Shown here piece after piece: positions 10,017-22,329 of a DNA stretch of 64,000 bases; position 1 is the first letter of the stretch; every line of letters starts with the position of its first letter. This stretch comes from Pleurotus djamor. Its lineage: Eukaryota > Basidiomycota > Agaricomycetes > Agaricales > Pleurotaceae. Both the position numbers and the translations under genes were made by a program. A model generated the notes under the pieces. It made no database searches and had not been told where the DNA came from. It saw only the letters and a list, made by a program, of their open reading frames with translations. Location: NCBI GenBank assembly GCA_029747585.1, contig JAPEVF010000009.1:151369-215368 (forward strand). The letters are read 5' to 3'.

Positions 10017-10650
10017 TCGGACAGCCATTGGCTTCTTTCTTTCATCGGACTTTGTCTAGAAACTGTTTCAGCTGCGCTGTATCCAGTGAAGGAAGCTGTG
10101 GCGTCCTGAGAAGACGACATACCCGAACCCGCTTCGTCACAGGCCTCGACCCTCGTTTAACAACAACGATCGAGCTATTTGTATCGTGCGTGCTGGCTCA
10201 TGGACACGTTCTTTGGCATTCCTGTGACCCTATCTAGATGTCGACAATGTATGTATGCTATGTATGTAGGTCCGCTCCAATAATTCCACAATTGACATAC
10301 CGACAACCACTAATTTTCGATCCCTTTTGCTACGTTCGTTTGCACCCATTTCGAATATATAATCCATGATACTAGGATCCCGTGTGTCTGTGACTGCGCA
10401 GGACCCTAATGAAACTGACAGCTACGGGCTCTACGGCCAGGTACCTACCCCAGTCGTGCCAAACGTCGACGGAATTTCTTCGCAAGTTATTAGAAATTGA
10501 TGTTTCATCACCGAAAATCCAGTGTCGATATGGTAAGTCGCCCTCTTGATTTCCTCCGTGGTTAGACTCCTGCTCAGAACGTTTCCGCAGCGGTAGAATG
10601 AACATGTGAATATGACCAAGTATTCGCTGAGAAGTTGGTTTTTGCGATGG
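10017..10650. other. Intergenic, upstream of G3
   Basis: Only short frames without resemblance to known proteins are present. A TATGTATG microrepeat lies around 10250. Confidence 0.5.
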
Positions 10651-10706
10651 TATAAAAGGCTGCTGTCTGACGGTAGTGGTTCCCCAGCAGTGCTGGTCAC
10701 TTCTCA
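10651..10706 (+). promoter_or_regulatory. G3 core promoter: TATAAAAG plus shared initiator motif
   Basis: TATAAAAG at 10651-10658, then CAGCAGTGCTGGTCACTTCT from 10685, matching the family consensus perfectly although the coding region downstream is one of the most diverged. A CTCGAGCAGGCCTC stretch follows, shared in shorter form with G8. Confidence 0.75.
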
Positions 10707-10796
10707 ACACATCTACTCTCGAGCAGGCCTCTTCCACACCTTACCACACCTCTTCTTCACATCACCGTTCTTTCACTTCCCCAACCTTCCTTCGTC

Positions 10797-11766
10797 ATGC
10801 AATTTTCAATGAAGCTCGCTGCCCTTGCTATCTTGGCTCAAGTCGCGTTCATCAGTGCCTCGCCTGCGTCGTACGTCCTACTTCGTTGATCTCATGCACG
10901 GTGCCTTGTCTGAATCCTTCCGATGCCTATTTTAGTGACTACGGCAACGACTATGATAATGAACTTGCAGCTCGCGACCCTGACCCAGTAAGAGTCCTCA
11001 TGATTCAAACGCTGAGCTCTATCCTGAGTCATTGACACTCTTCACCCAGAACGACGTCTGCAATTTCCATTGTTCGCTGCAAATTGAGGAACCAGGAAGG
11101 GCCTTCAATCGCTGCGTTGATGCCTGCTTGCGTACAGAATATCCCGAGCTGGCACCTAAGCCGTACAATGTCAAAAAGGTTGGCGGTCCTGGTGCTCCTC
11201 CAAGGAACAGGCGACCAGGACAGAAGGCGGCCCCAGGCAATGGTATGCCAAAGAAGACCACAGGCACACCCAAGAAAGTTGCTCCTAAGAAGATGCCTGG
11301 CGGTCCACGCAAGGCTGCTCCCAAGAAGAAACCGACTTCGGGTGCTCGCAAGGCCCGACCTCAGGCTCGCGAGTACGACGATGAGCTTGTTGCTCGCAAT
11401 GATGCTGCTTTGGAAGAGAAAGTAAGCTATCGCGTTAACATCACTCGAGTGCCTCTCACCAATCATTCCTTCTTCTGCCACTAGCTGTTCGACTGCCAAG
11501 TCCCTTGCGCGTTCAGTATTCCAGACACGGAGGGGTTGAAATTGTTCCTGTGCATCAAGAACTGCTTCGACGCGCCCCCCAAAGCCCAGAAGGGTGGTCC
11601 TAAGAGCGCTCCAAAGAAAAGTGCACCCAAGAAGACAACTGGCGTGATGCCAAAGAAGAAGACGACGACGAGCGGTCCTGCTCGGAATGGTGCTCCCCCG
11701 AAGAAGCCATCTACTGGTAATCGCAAGGTGGCCCGGCCTCGCGACGTTGAAGACGACATGGAGTAG
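10797..11766 (+). CDS. G3: diverged secreted twin-CX3C protein with Lys/Pro-rich tails
   Basis: The signal peptide ('MQFSMKLAALAILAQVAF', then 'ISASPAS') and the exon layout match G2, but the modules differ. Module 1 has CNFHC, 13 residues, then CVDAC; module 2 has CQVPC, 14 residues, then CIKNC. So twin CX3C is kept while almost every other residue has changed. Each hairpin is followed not by the Pro-rich/KGKR segment but by a long Lys/Pro/Gly-rich tail with repeated 'APKK' and 'PKKTTG' units. Introns carry GTACGT, GTAAGA and GTAAGC donors. The end 'RDVEDDME' matches the acidic C-terminus of the family. The product would be secreted and strongly cationic. Function unknown; binding to wall polymers or nucleic acid is only a guess from charge. 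Confidence 0.85.
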
Positions 11767-12250
11767 ATAGATGTTGTAGTTCACTGCTCATTTTGAGAAT
11801 ATTATTACTTAGGCTGAGATCAGACTGACTAAGAACCCAATAAGAACCTGGAAGGGCGTCACGGAGCTTGTGTGACAACTGTGACGTCAACTTCTAACCA
11901 CCTGAAGTAAATATTCCTTGATCTCAGACGGCGACAACGAAGCTTGCAGTCGAGCAGCTTCTCTCCATTATTTCACGCGAAAATCTCTGTTCTACCCTCC
12001 GTTCATTGCAGCTGTTATGGTGGATACCCAGCATCTACAAGCCAACCCGAGCCCGAATCTTCAGCTTCTCATCAACCGCCCGTAGAAAGTCGCGCCACAA
12101 TTACCTTCTTTTTTCAACAAAGAGTTCTCTCTTATTGGACTTTCTGTATGGATTACCAGGGATTACCGCCCAATAACAGCCACAACTCACACGCGCCCAG
12201 AGTTGGCCTTGCGTCCATACGAATTCTCTGCCGTCCGCGCATCCACATAA
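11767..12250. other. Intergenic between G3 and NLR1
   Basis: No gene recognised. It carries the 3' flank of G3 and the presumed promoter of NLR1. Confidence 0.5.
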
Positions 12251-15200
12251 ATGAACCACTCTAGCCAGAGACGGGAAGCCATAGATAAAATACTCTCCAC
12301 TTCCGCAACCGTTCTGAGTCATGCAGAAGGCCCATTGTCACTTGCTCCCATCCCAGGTTTATCGGTGGTCGCGTCAGCACTATTGAAACTCGTGGAAATG
12401 GTACAGGTGGGCCCAGATTCTCCAGCGATCTGCTTGAATGATTCGTAGCGGCATTGAAACTAATTTTGCTGAAAAGGGTATGCGGAATAATTCAATTGAA
12501 TGCCTACAGTTAGCCCAGAGCCTGCAAAGTCTTGTCGCGTTTCTGGAGTCCACCTCAGCCAAGATTCATAGACAGGTGGAAACCGACCTGTCTGCGGGCG
12601 GTCACCCTCGAGCGGCAGCTGCGGCTTTGAGGCGCTCTCAAAGTCTCTCAGATCGCGTCAAGCAGCTTACTTCGTATGCACATTGTTGATCTGGTACGCA
12701 TCCGCTAACCGTTCCCATAGCAACATCAATGAGATCTTGGGAGAAGGTCGAAAATTAACAAGAGGAAACTCGATCCAACGATTTCTCCGGAGCAGTGAGG
12801 ATGCATCCACTCTCAAGTCTCTCAACGACCAAGTCCTGGAGGCAAAGTCACGATTCCAGGTCAGCCGTCCTTCACTATGAGCACACGATCCTTCTGAGGC
12901 TCCGATGTGTTAAGCTACAAGGTACGGTCAGCATCGAGTTGGTAGTGAATGAAATCATCAAGACAGCGCAAATGGCGGAACTGGAACGCGATCTGAGTAG
13001 TATCCATACCGTTGATGCAGGGTACAGAGCGTCTGTCAACGGTCGGAAGAGCAAATGGTTGGAGGGGACGAGAATTGAGTTGCTAAAGGATATTGAGGAC
13101 TGGTCAACAGGAGATGGGACTGATGACGCTCGAGCTGCTGCTCGCATCTTTGTCCTCGTTGGAGCAGCTGGAACTGGAAAGTCAACGATCGCTGTCCAAG
13201 TCGCCAGGACCTTGGACAAGGCAGGGGTCTTGGGCGGATCCTTCTTTTTCGAACGGGGCGTTGAAGAACTTTCTGCAACCAGATATGTCTTCCCTACGTT
13301 GGCTGTTCAGTTGGCCCGCTCCCATCAAACTCTGGCGCCCTTCATAGCGGAAGGAATTTCGAAACATCGAAGGAATGGGAAAACACAACATCTGTCGTAC
13401 GCTCTGGATGAGCTCATCATGGAGCCGCTCAGGCTAGTGCCTGAGGACCACTGGCCATCCCGGCCAATCGTTTTCGTACTCGACGCACTCGATGAATGCA
13501 GCGAGCAAAGTCAAATTCCTGAAATGCTTTACCTGCTACTAAAGCACATGCGTTCTCTCCCTTTCCCTCTCCGACTTTTCCTCACCACTCGCCCGGATTA
13601 CCAAGTCCAAGATGCTTTCGCTTCCTCGGAATGGCAGTCAGAACCAGATCCGTTTCAATTACACTCTGTCCCTGCCGGCATTGTACGCGATGATATCTCA
13701 CGATTTATTGAACATCAGTTGAGCAAACTCGGAATAATCGACGCTATAAAGGCAATTCAAGGCGATGCTATCGACCGACTCACAGACGCTGCTGATGGTC
13801 TCTTCATCTACGCATCTACTTGCCTTGAATTTCTTCATCAATACAAGCGCGACCTACGCCGCTCCTTGGAACTAGTTCTCGACCACCCCCTGAACGTCAA
13901 CACATTGGACATCCTTTACGATATCGTCCTCCGTAATGCTTTTTCGGAGAACATTCTGCGTCATCCTGACTTGGGTCCGCTGATACCAGCAGTTCTAGGT
14001 GCACTTGCCGTCCTTCAAGACCAATTAGTTCCGGCATCCCTCTGCGACCTTTTGATGCTTCGCAGCTCGAGTCTTGACGAGATATTGGAGCGTCTGCAGT
14101 CGGTGTTGACGTTTGGCATAAATCAACCGATCCGTCTCCTGCATGCCAGTTTTCCCCAATATCTGGCAGATCCTTCAAGATGTCACGACATTCCCAAGAT
14201 AAGCGATCATCCTTCCTTCCGCGGCCATGATCATCTGGCTATGAAGTGCCTGAAAGCCCTCCTCCACAACAGCAATTTGACGAGGAATATATGCAACCTC
14301 AAAGATCCTCTGGTGCCCAGAAACGAGATCCCAGAGCTGAATGAACGCTTGACAGCCTCACTCCTCCCTCATGTCCGATATGCATGCCTTTATTGGTCTG
14401 TTCACCTAGGCTACTCCAATCCTTCTTCAGAGACTACAGAATTATTGAGGGACTTCGCCGAGACGAAAATGCTGAATTGGATGGAAGCATTGGGTCGAAT
14501 CGAAGTAGTCGCGACTTCATTCAACCGTGTGCTAAAGTGGTACAAGGTATGTGTAAGTCAATCGGTGATATTCAGCCCGTTTATCATGTTGTTTAGGAGG
14601 GTGACCGGACGACAACACTGTTGCATCATGGCCTCAGATTCATCCTCTCCTATATAAGTTGTATCCAGACATGTCCCTTCCAGGTCTATATGTCCGCTCT
14701 GTCCTTTACACCATCCAAATGTCTTCTTCGAGAGGCGTACCCCCGTCAAGAAGATCATTTCCCCTCTATTGATGTGCTTGAAGGTCTTGACGAGACCTGG
14801 GGACCCTGCCTACGGGTGATGGAAGGACATCATGGTCGCATAAAGAGTATAGCATTGTCTCACGATGGACTATGGATTGCATCTGCGAGCAGTAGCAACA
14901 TCGATATCTGGGACATTGAAAGCGGTTCGTTACTTCGAACGCTCTCCAACGACGAATACTGGGTTATGGGGAGCGCTCTCTCTTTGGACAACCGGATCAT
15001 CACTGGAGACTGGGTCGGGATTATCACCATCTGGAACGCTACAACGGGGGCACCTCTGAAGGTCATTCATCTGGAGGCAGACAGACCAAAGATCAAGGAG
15101 ATTGGATTGTGCCGTGCTTCGAATGCCCTAGACGTTGCTCAGAGAATCGCTGTGTTGTATTATCCTGATGATCTTCAGGTTCTTGATATTGATGGCCGAG

Positions 15201-16504
15201 TCTTACATCAGTGGAACCACAGAATCCCAGTCTCATCCGACATCAGCCTGGACTGGTCCGTGGATGCTCGTTACCTTGCGGTCTCAGACCCGTGTTCACA
15301 GGACAACAAAATTATCATCTACGACGCCACGTCTTCTTCTTTTTGGAAGGAACTTGTAGGTCATGAAGGGGATGTACAAACTTTAAGGATCATACCTGAA
15401 CCTCGACTGGACCTTCTTGTGTCCGGTGGTAAAGACTGCACGGTGCGACTCTGGAAGATGGAGGCTCAGGAGTGTCTCCACGTATTCAGGGGACACACCT
15501 CGAATGTGTGGACTGTCACAGTCGATCCTTCCAGCACTATAGTCGCATCTGGGTCATGGGATAGCACGATACGTCTATGGTCGATTCAAGACAAAACCTG
15601 TGTGGCCCTTTTTTCGGACGTCGAGTTCGCGATCACAGCCCTTGATTTCACCCAGGACGGCAAGACGCTCGCCTCTGGGGACGATACCGGCATGCTTTCG
15701 CTGTGGGACGTCGATCTCGGACTTGTACTCCCCCAAAAGTTTGTCCCGGACGTGGACTGTGGGCCAGTGTGCCGTATTTCGCCTGATTGTCAGTTCGCAG
15801 CGACTCAATCCCAGAAAGGCGATCCAATAGGGATATGGAGGCTACAGGATGACCATTTCCTATCTACCATCGAGAGCGCGTCCTATTCTGATGCATCCTT
15901 CTCCATAGTCAACAGCTCCGATGGCAGATGTATCGCCATCATGTGGTCGCCACCTCTTCGTGCATCAAACATAAATGTTATCCCAGTCCATGAAATGACT
16001 GAAGAAACCTATTCGTTGATTCCTGACGACGTCCAAGCTAGTTTAGGATATGCTTATAGCCTAACTATGCATTTGGTCGGTGTCTCTCTAGATGGACGAC
16101 ACATCTGGATGCAGTCTGCTTCCGGGAACGAGACAGGTTGGGAAATCCTTGACCGGCAAACCAACGACGTGATAAGGGTGGGTGCCAATGAAGCACCTCC
16201 TGTGGATGTCAAAGGGCCGAAACCTCAACTACGATACGCTCTTGCCAGATCATCTGGTTGGTTGGTAGATCAGTGGACCGATCGCCGAATCGCTGCATGG
16301 ATTCCAAGTGGCTACCGATGTCAGCAAATTCGGATTATTCGCCATGATGACTTGGTAGCGACTCTGCTTTCTGTCAACCGACACCGGATAACCGTTCTGA
16401 GGTTGAAAACTAACAAAGGGGGTAGTGGTGGCGAGGAGGACTCAGATTTGCGCTGGCAAAATGCGTATCGTTGCATTGGGAGAGCATTGCCTCATCTCCA
16501 ATAA
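12251..16504 (+). CDS. NLR1: NACHT-WD40 STAND receptor
   Basis: Five exons are supported by comparison with NLR2 and NLR3, giving about 1340 aa. Intron 1 is 12407-12476; the last intron begins after 'RVLKWYK' and ends before 'EGDRTTTLLHHG'. Residues 1 to about 165 form a helical region ('LAPIPGLSVVASALLKLVE', 'SLSDRVKQL', 'STLKSLNDQVLEAKSRF') recalling the HeLo/MLKL-type four-helix domains of fungal NLRs. The NACHT module has Walker A 'GAAGTGKST' near residue 247 and Walker B '[10 protein letters not shown]' about 100 residues later. After a winged-helix-like region, about seven WD40 blades follow ('VRLWKMEAQECLHVFRGHTS', 'TIRLWSIQ'), ending 'WQNAYRCIGRALPHLQ'. Such proteins act as intracellular sensors of non-self or danger; the ligand is unknown. 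It lacks three residues (AMM) kept in NLR2 and NLR3 before 'GRIE'. Confidence 0.9.
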
Positions 16505-16665
16505 TTTATAAGCACTTCTAGTCCGTTTTTGTTTGCAAAAAACAAGAGCATGGCTTGTGAAGTATCACACAGGATGACAGGTTTGCTTTCGTCAACACCA
16601 TACATTCGCGTTCGGATGAAATTATAGTCATTAGTACTTGTATTCTTAGAATTAGTGGAGGCTAC

Positions 16666-19600
16666 CTATAAGATAGATATGGAAAACCCTTTATCAAATA
16701 GTATATCGAGGGGCACATCCAGGACCTGAACGGTTTCATTGAAGATAGTACCACCAATGACCCTATCACCCAGCTGAACACGTTCCACACCACGTTGTAT
16801 GCCTAGGAACCTGACTCTAGCCACTCGCACCCCAGTTTCATATCCGAAACTTCTTTGAACTTCCAAGCGATTTCCTTCGAACGACATGGTCACTATTGTC
16901 GACGATGCAGGTGCAATGGACTCTCCGTCATCAATGTAAAGCTGCCCAGAGGCACGTCCATCGCTGCCAGGCGCGACGATGAACTCAAAGTCTTGCTTCC
17001 TGACGTCTGTCGTTGTCATAGCAGACTTAGTACGAAGAGGGAGGACAACGCCACCCTTGATATGTAATGGGATGTCGGTGAAGGATACGTCACTTAGAGT
17101 GATGGAGGAGGCGTTTCCTTGGACAGGAGCGAGGGTGTGGAAGTCGTAGAAGGTGTCATGTGGAAGGTAAACGGACACGGATGTTGAATCCTGCTCCGTC
17201 ACGGGGGAGACAAGGATCGAGTCACCGAAGAAAAATTGGAGGTCGAGCCCAAAGGTCGCCGAATCCTTGGGGTATTTAAACCACACAGGATGTAATACAG
17301 GGGTCCCGTCGAGATGGGCTTGATGGAAAGCAGTGTAGAAGTAGTCGAGAAGGCGGTAGCTGGACATGCGTGTCAATTAGACGACGAGCTGAAAGACGAT
17401 TGAACGTACCGGATATCAAGGGCCTTTCGAGCAGCTGACGCAACGACTGGCCACTGATAGAATTCTTGATGAGCATAAATGGCGGCGTTATGCTAGTGAG
17501 GAAAAATGAGATTACTTGAATGCGAAAAAAGGGTGATGCTGCTCACATTTCGCATGAAAGGGTAGAACGCACCCAGCGTAGTCCATCTCGCGCAAAGGTT
17601 TGGATTGGTGTCCTCGTCTGAAGAGGGAAGGTGAGAAGACTTTTGGGTTGACTTGGGGCGGGAATAGACGCACAAAAACCGCAGACATCACTGCCTACCA
17701 TGGGTATTTGGTACACTGAAGCCATCCCCAACATTCCCGCGATAGAGATCCGATAATGGTCCCATCGACTGAAATTGTCACCTAACCATTTACCGACATG
17801 CCGCCCGGCGCCAGCAAACGTAGAGCGAGTGATGACAAATGGTCGCAGGCCAGGTCGTCGTGCAAGCATTGCGTTGTGCGTAGCAGTGGACATCATTGTC
17901 CCAAAGAGACTGTGGACGTCGTATTCAACGAGGCCATTGGAGTGGACAGAATCAACCTCAAGACACGACGGCCGTTCAGAAGGAGCCGAAAAAGGGACTA
18001 GATACGACGCACAGGAGCAGTTTTAACGGAGAGATCGCCGACCCCGTTGTTAATTCTGTACGGCGGCGCTAACAAATTACGGTCTTCTCCGCGCTTGGTT
18101 ACATTCGCAAATAATGGTGTATCGATGGAGGGGGGGTTGGAACCTCCTTGGTCGGGGGTAATTTTGTTCGGCGGCTTGTTGAAAAGGATTGTCACAAGGC
18201 GGTTGACAGAACTATTTGCATCGTGAGCAAAGACAGAATTCGTGAACAAGGGTCACCACATACATTTGCAGGCTCGTTCATGTCGATCCAGGCGCCATCA
18301 ATATCCAGGCCTGTATGAGGATTGTAGAAGAGTTCAAATTCGTTGTTCCAAAATCTACAATGAACCGTGATTAATCAGGGGTGGAGGATATGGCAAAATA
18401 CCGTTACATACTCTTGGACCTTGTCATGGAACCAATCTGAACAAGGGGGAAATACGTCAGCGGTTGGAGTTCACGGGTTACTCTAGCATCCATACCAGGA
18501 TAAACAACAACACCTATATGTAGTAGCATGGATGAGACACATGAAGACAGGTGTGCACACTATGTCACAAAACGTACCAGGCTAGACAACTCCCAAACTA
18601 TAATTTCCATTTGGTGCCTTCATCCATAAATCCAGCTCTGCGCCCCGCTCGTACGTTCCATATCCTCCTTCGGGCGCATATGCAACGGCGGGATTGGTCA
18701 TCAGAACTGTCGGAGGAGAGATCAGCGAAATTAGTCAAAAAGAGTCAGAAGTTGGAATAGGAATTCGAATGAACGCACCAAACCTCTGATCGTGACTATG
18801 TAGATACGAAACTAATTCCCTCATCCGCGGGAGAGGGAAGTAGTCTGGATCCACCGTGAATATCCGCTGTTTGTGCATGTAGTCTGATATGTTATATTAG
18901 TCTTCAAGGTGCAACACGGAAGACAGCATCGCTGAGTTAGCTCACCTATATCAACCCACATCGTTTCGAGGGGTATCTCGGCCATGGAATAATTACCAGC
19001 AATTTCCGCTAGTCTGACAAAATCTAAAATTCTGAATTAGAGCGGTTCCTCTCGGTGAAGGTAGAGTATGGGACGGACCTGTTTCCATGAAACGGCATTG
19101 ATGGAGACCAAAGGCCCAATAGGGCATCTCAGCAGGTGGTCCCACGAGTTGGGCATACTGCTTCGAAACTTCCGTAGGATCTGTCTCGCTCCCAGCAAGG
19201 AAATACAAATCAATCACACCGCCGATCGCATTGTACTCCAAACCTCCGTCGGTAAGCTTCACATCTATACCATTGGAATTCAAGAAGAACACTCCATGCG
19301 TCCCCGTTGTGCGATGCTCAAAGTAGATGGGATGGGTTCCGTATATATTTGACCCCTCAGGGATCCCAAATGCGTCTAGAGCCCACAAGGTAAGAGTCTT
19401 CTGATTGGTGTCAAGTCGAAAAGAGTTGGAGTGTTCGCCCAAGCCGTAGATGTTGGCATTCGACGGTAACTTCGTTTTTACGCGAAGATACTGTGGCTCG
19501 AAGATGATAGGATGCGACGCGGTAGAGAACAAGACTTCCTGAGTTTTCGTACGGTAGATGGAGAACGTAAATGGGGATTCGGTGTAATTAAACTGGATGG

Positions 19601-19994
19601 CTGCAGAGGATCCGTCGACGGATTGGGAAGCCGGTCTGGGGAAGACAGACTCCGGTACTTCGTAGCGTGCTTCGTTGGGGTCGGAAATTTTGAGATGGAT
19701 ACGGTTTTCTGTTGATTCGAAAAGTGTGAGCACCAGCTATCTCGTAGGAGCGGCGTCATATTATTTACCTGTCTCGTATTGAACTTTGAGGGTCAATTGT
19801 TGGATATCGGGCCCATAAATATGACATCCGCCGCCCCTCAAGATCAAGTCGACTGTCAGCGTGCTTGCGGTGGTCTTGATATTTCTCGCTTCGTATCCAG
19901 GGCAATCGTCGAGGTTAGGATCCGCATTCGAGCGCGAGCTCAACGCCAGTATGAGAAGGCCAAGAAGTGACTTGCGTATTGATCTCCCAGCCAT
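16666..19994 (-). CDS. Secreted GH31 alpha-glucosidase
   Basis: About a dozen exons on the minus strand encode a protein of roughly 900 aa. ATG 19994 opens a signal peptide ('[18 protein letters not shown]'). Landmarks in order: '[15 protein letters not shown]' in the N-terminal beta domain, '[12 protein letters not shown]' at the start of the barrel, '[11 protein letters not shown]' with the catalytic nucleophile Asp, '[20 protein letters not shown]' followed by LGDN with the acid/base Asp, and 'GSDVCGF'. The C-terminal beta domains end '..[12 protein letters not shown]'. The order matches fungal alpha-glucosidases that release glucose from the non-reducing ends of maltose-type substrates. 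One junction needs comment: the frame after 'LSVKTAP' reads into TAG, but an intron GTGCGT..TTGAG (about 55 nt) removes it and joins to '[13 protein letters not shown]'. Substrate preference cannot be told from sequence. Confidence 0.9.
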
Positions 19995-20676
19995 TTTACC
20001 AAGGCAGGAGTGGTAGGTAGTCCTCGACCATTCAGCACTAGTGCTCTTATACTCGAGAAATATACATTCCCTTTGATATCTGGCCGCATGCTCGAGGAAA
20101 TCCTGGGCAAAGCAGGTTAAGCATATGTGTGGAAGAACGAGGAAAGTTATGGGCGCTTTGTGAGCGTCGATTGGAAAAGCTTCCGTGCCCAAGCCAACAT
20201 CAGCAAATCCTTGATAAATCAAGCAAAAGTCAAGCAGAAATTCCCATGTCCGACTACTCCAATGAGGGCGTCATGAATTCTTTATCAAATGTCATAGTAA
20301 GTGAGACTTCCAAAGCCTGTATACTTTGATTACTCATGACTGGTTCACCGGTGAGTTGGCAGTGACCACCGCACCTTTGAACTTTCATGTCATACTAGAG
20401 TAGGCTCGTGAGTCATGGCCATCATGTATATGATATTGTTGGGGAAATGTGTCGATTAGTCGTGACTCGTCTGTCAATCAAAGGCTGACCCTGCGTCCTT
20501 GGCGGGATTCGGTGCACCTGCGGGAAGTGTCACAATGGAAGCGACGTCCGATGAAATTGAAGAAAACAACAAAATGCAAAGATACACGGCGTAGTGTAGG
20601 TACAAGGGATGATAAGAGAATGTATATGAAGTAGATAACATCTAACATGTCTAAAGACCGAGGAAAGTACGAATCT
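19995..20676. other. Intergenic between GH31 and RTA1 genes
   Basis: It includes the GH31 promoter side and the 3' flank of the RTA1 gene. No further gene is recognised. Confidence 0.5.
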
Positions 20677-22010
20677 CTAGTTCTTCTCGGGGTCGTTCTT
20701 CTGACTAGAAGACTCCGAGAGAAGGAGACCAGGATGTGCAAAGTTGACGGCGTACATGGCAAGGACGACCATCATGCCATCAAGGACGTCTACCCCGAGT
20801 TTCAGCAAGCGTGCCTTGAGAAGTGATAACGGGGTACGTACTGAAATAAACCTCTGTTGTTATAATTCGACCTGTCCATCCATCAGCCAGTTCGATCGTT
20901 CGGTATATAGCCCTAGATACGGGACGGTGCAATGAGCACAGGCAACGGTATGGGCACCAATGGCTTACCGGATGAACAAGCAAAGTGTACTGAAGCCCAG
21001 CGCATAACTCATTATCTTCAGTCGCTTTGTGAGCTCGCCTCGAGTAACCACAGAGTCATTGGGGCCTTGGGTAACAACGCGAACGGGGTGATCCTTGAGG
21101 TATCGTGTATAAAATTCAACGGCGCAGATAGCGTATACGGCGATGGCGACTGCGAACCGTCAGCGTTCAATGTTGGATATGAGGGCATGTGGAAGTAACG
21201 ATGGACATACCCATTTGGAAGATAATTCCGCCCAGCATGACGTTACCTCCCTAAAAGCCGAAGTGAGTCACAGAAAGATGCAGAGTGGGGAGCACATACG
21301 GTGCTCGGATCCCGGTCGGTGTTCACTGCAACGGAAGCCATACCCCCTCCGATGCCTTGGATAACCAGAGCAACGATATCCTAGAGTATGGGTGAGAGAA
21401 GAACGAGCATTGTGCGCGATCGACTCACACATGTGAGGAACACGGTGGTGTCTGAGATTCGATGACCGTGGTGAGAACGTGGTTATAGAAACGGAGAAAG
21501 CTGTAAGCAACGTGGAATACGCACACCACTTTGGACTGAGCCGGCTGTAAGCAGGACCGAGCTTAGCTATAATCCGCCCCAAGATAATGAAATTGGCGGC
21601 AACCAGGGGAGTAGGACCAAGGATGGTCGCGCAAATTCTGAATGAAGAATGTCGACATGTAAGCAGGTGAAAGGAATGAAAATGTAACGTACTGAATCTG
21701 AAAAGCGTCACTATTTCTCGGCGAATAACTTGACCACAGCCTCCCAGCCCACCCCAATACCTCCAGTGCGCCAGCTAGGCAAGCTGTGGGGAACATCCAC
21801 CAAGTGCGAAACAACCCCGCTTGCACGGTATGTCCGACTAGATTTTCATATGGTTAGCACCCGACCCGCCAAGTTGCTTGTTTGAGCTTAGCCTAGTGAC
21901 TTACGCGTGGACAGCCCGAACAAAACGAGGAAGATGATCGCGACATATGTTGTTGGGTAATACCCATACGGTGAGAGGTGGTGGCTAACGCGTTCAACGT
22001 CAGAGTCCAT
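20677..22010 (-). CDS. RTA1-like multi-pass membrane protein
   Basis: Several short exons (about nine) can be chained from ATG 22010 to TAG at 20677. Diagnostic segments in order: 'SPYGYYPTTYVAIIFLVLFG' (first membrane segment with the Y-G-Y-x-P signature), 'EVLGWAGRLWSSYSP' (family E-x-x-G-Y/W-x-x-R), 'ICATILGPTPLVAANFIILG', 'FLTC' then 'DIVALVIQGIGGGMAS', 'YRTIELADGWTGRI' and a last segment 'VLAMYAVNFAHPGLLL'. This is the RTA1 (lipid-translocating exporter-like) family with seven predicted membrane helices in fungal membranes, linked in yeasts to resistance to toxic lipophilic compounds and to sphingoid-base handling. Exon borders are inferred from GT/AG and family order and are not all certain. 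It sits next to a second membrane-protein gene on the same strand. Confidence 0.85.
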
Positions 22011-22329
22011 GATGTGATGAACACTGAAGCGCTGAAGAGTGAAGGCGAAGGAGAGACAAAAGAGCGACGAAATTTTGGTGCCTTATCTTATAATTGCTGC
22101 GGAGTTGTTCAAGGCGCACGTCTGGGTCTGGGATCCCCGACGGCTGATCGGGAACGAGCCCGGGATGATTTGTTTTTGATGGACTGTTTCACGAACGTCA
22201 TTTTCTCCTCGAAGGCCCTGAGCAGCGAGGACGGTGGAGGTCAGGGTACCTTGGAGGGAGATGATATGATATCTGATAACGGATGATCATGACGTTTCAA
22301 GACGGGCTTTTTGAATCCGCGGAGTAATT
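22011..22329. other. Short intergenic spacer
   Basis: About 320 bases between two minus-strand membrane-protein genes; presumably the RTA1 promoter and the DUF6533 3' flank. Nothing else seen. Confidence 0.5.
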
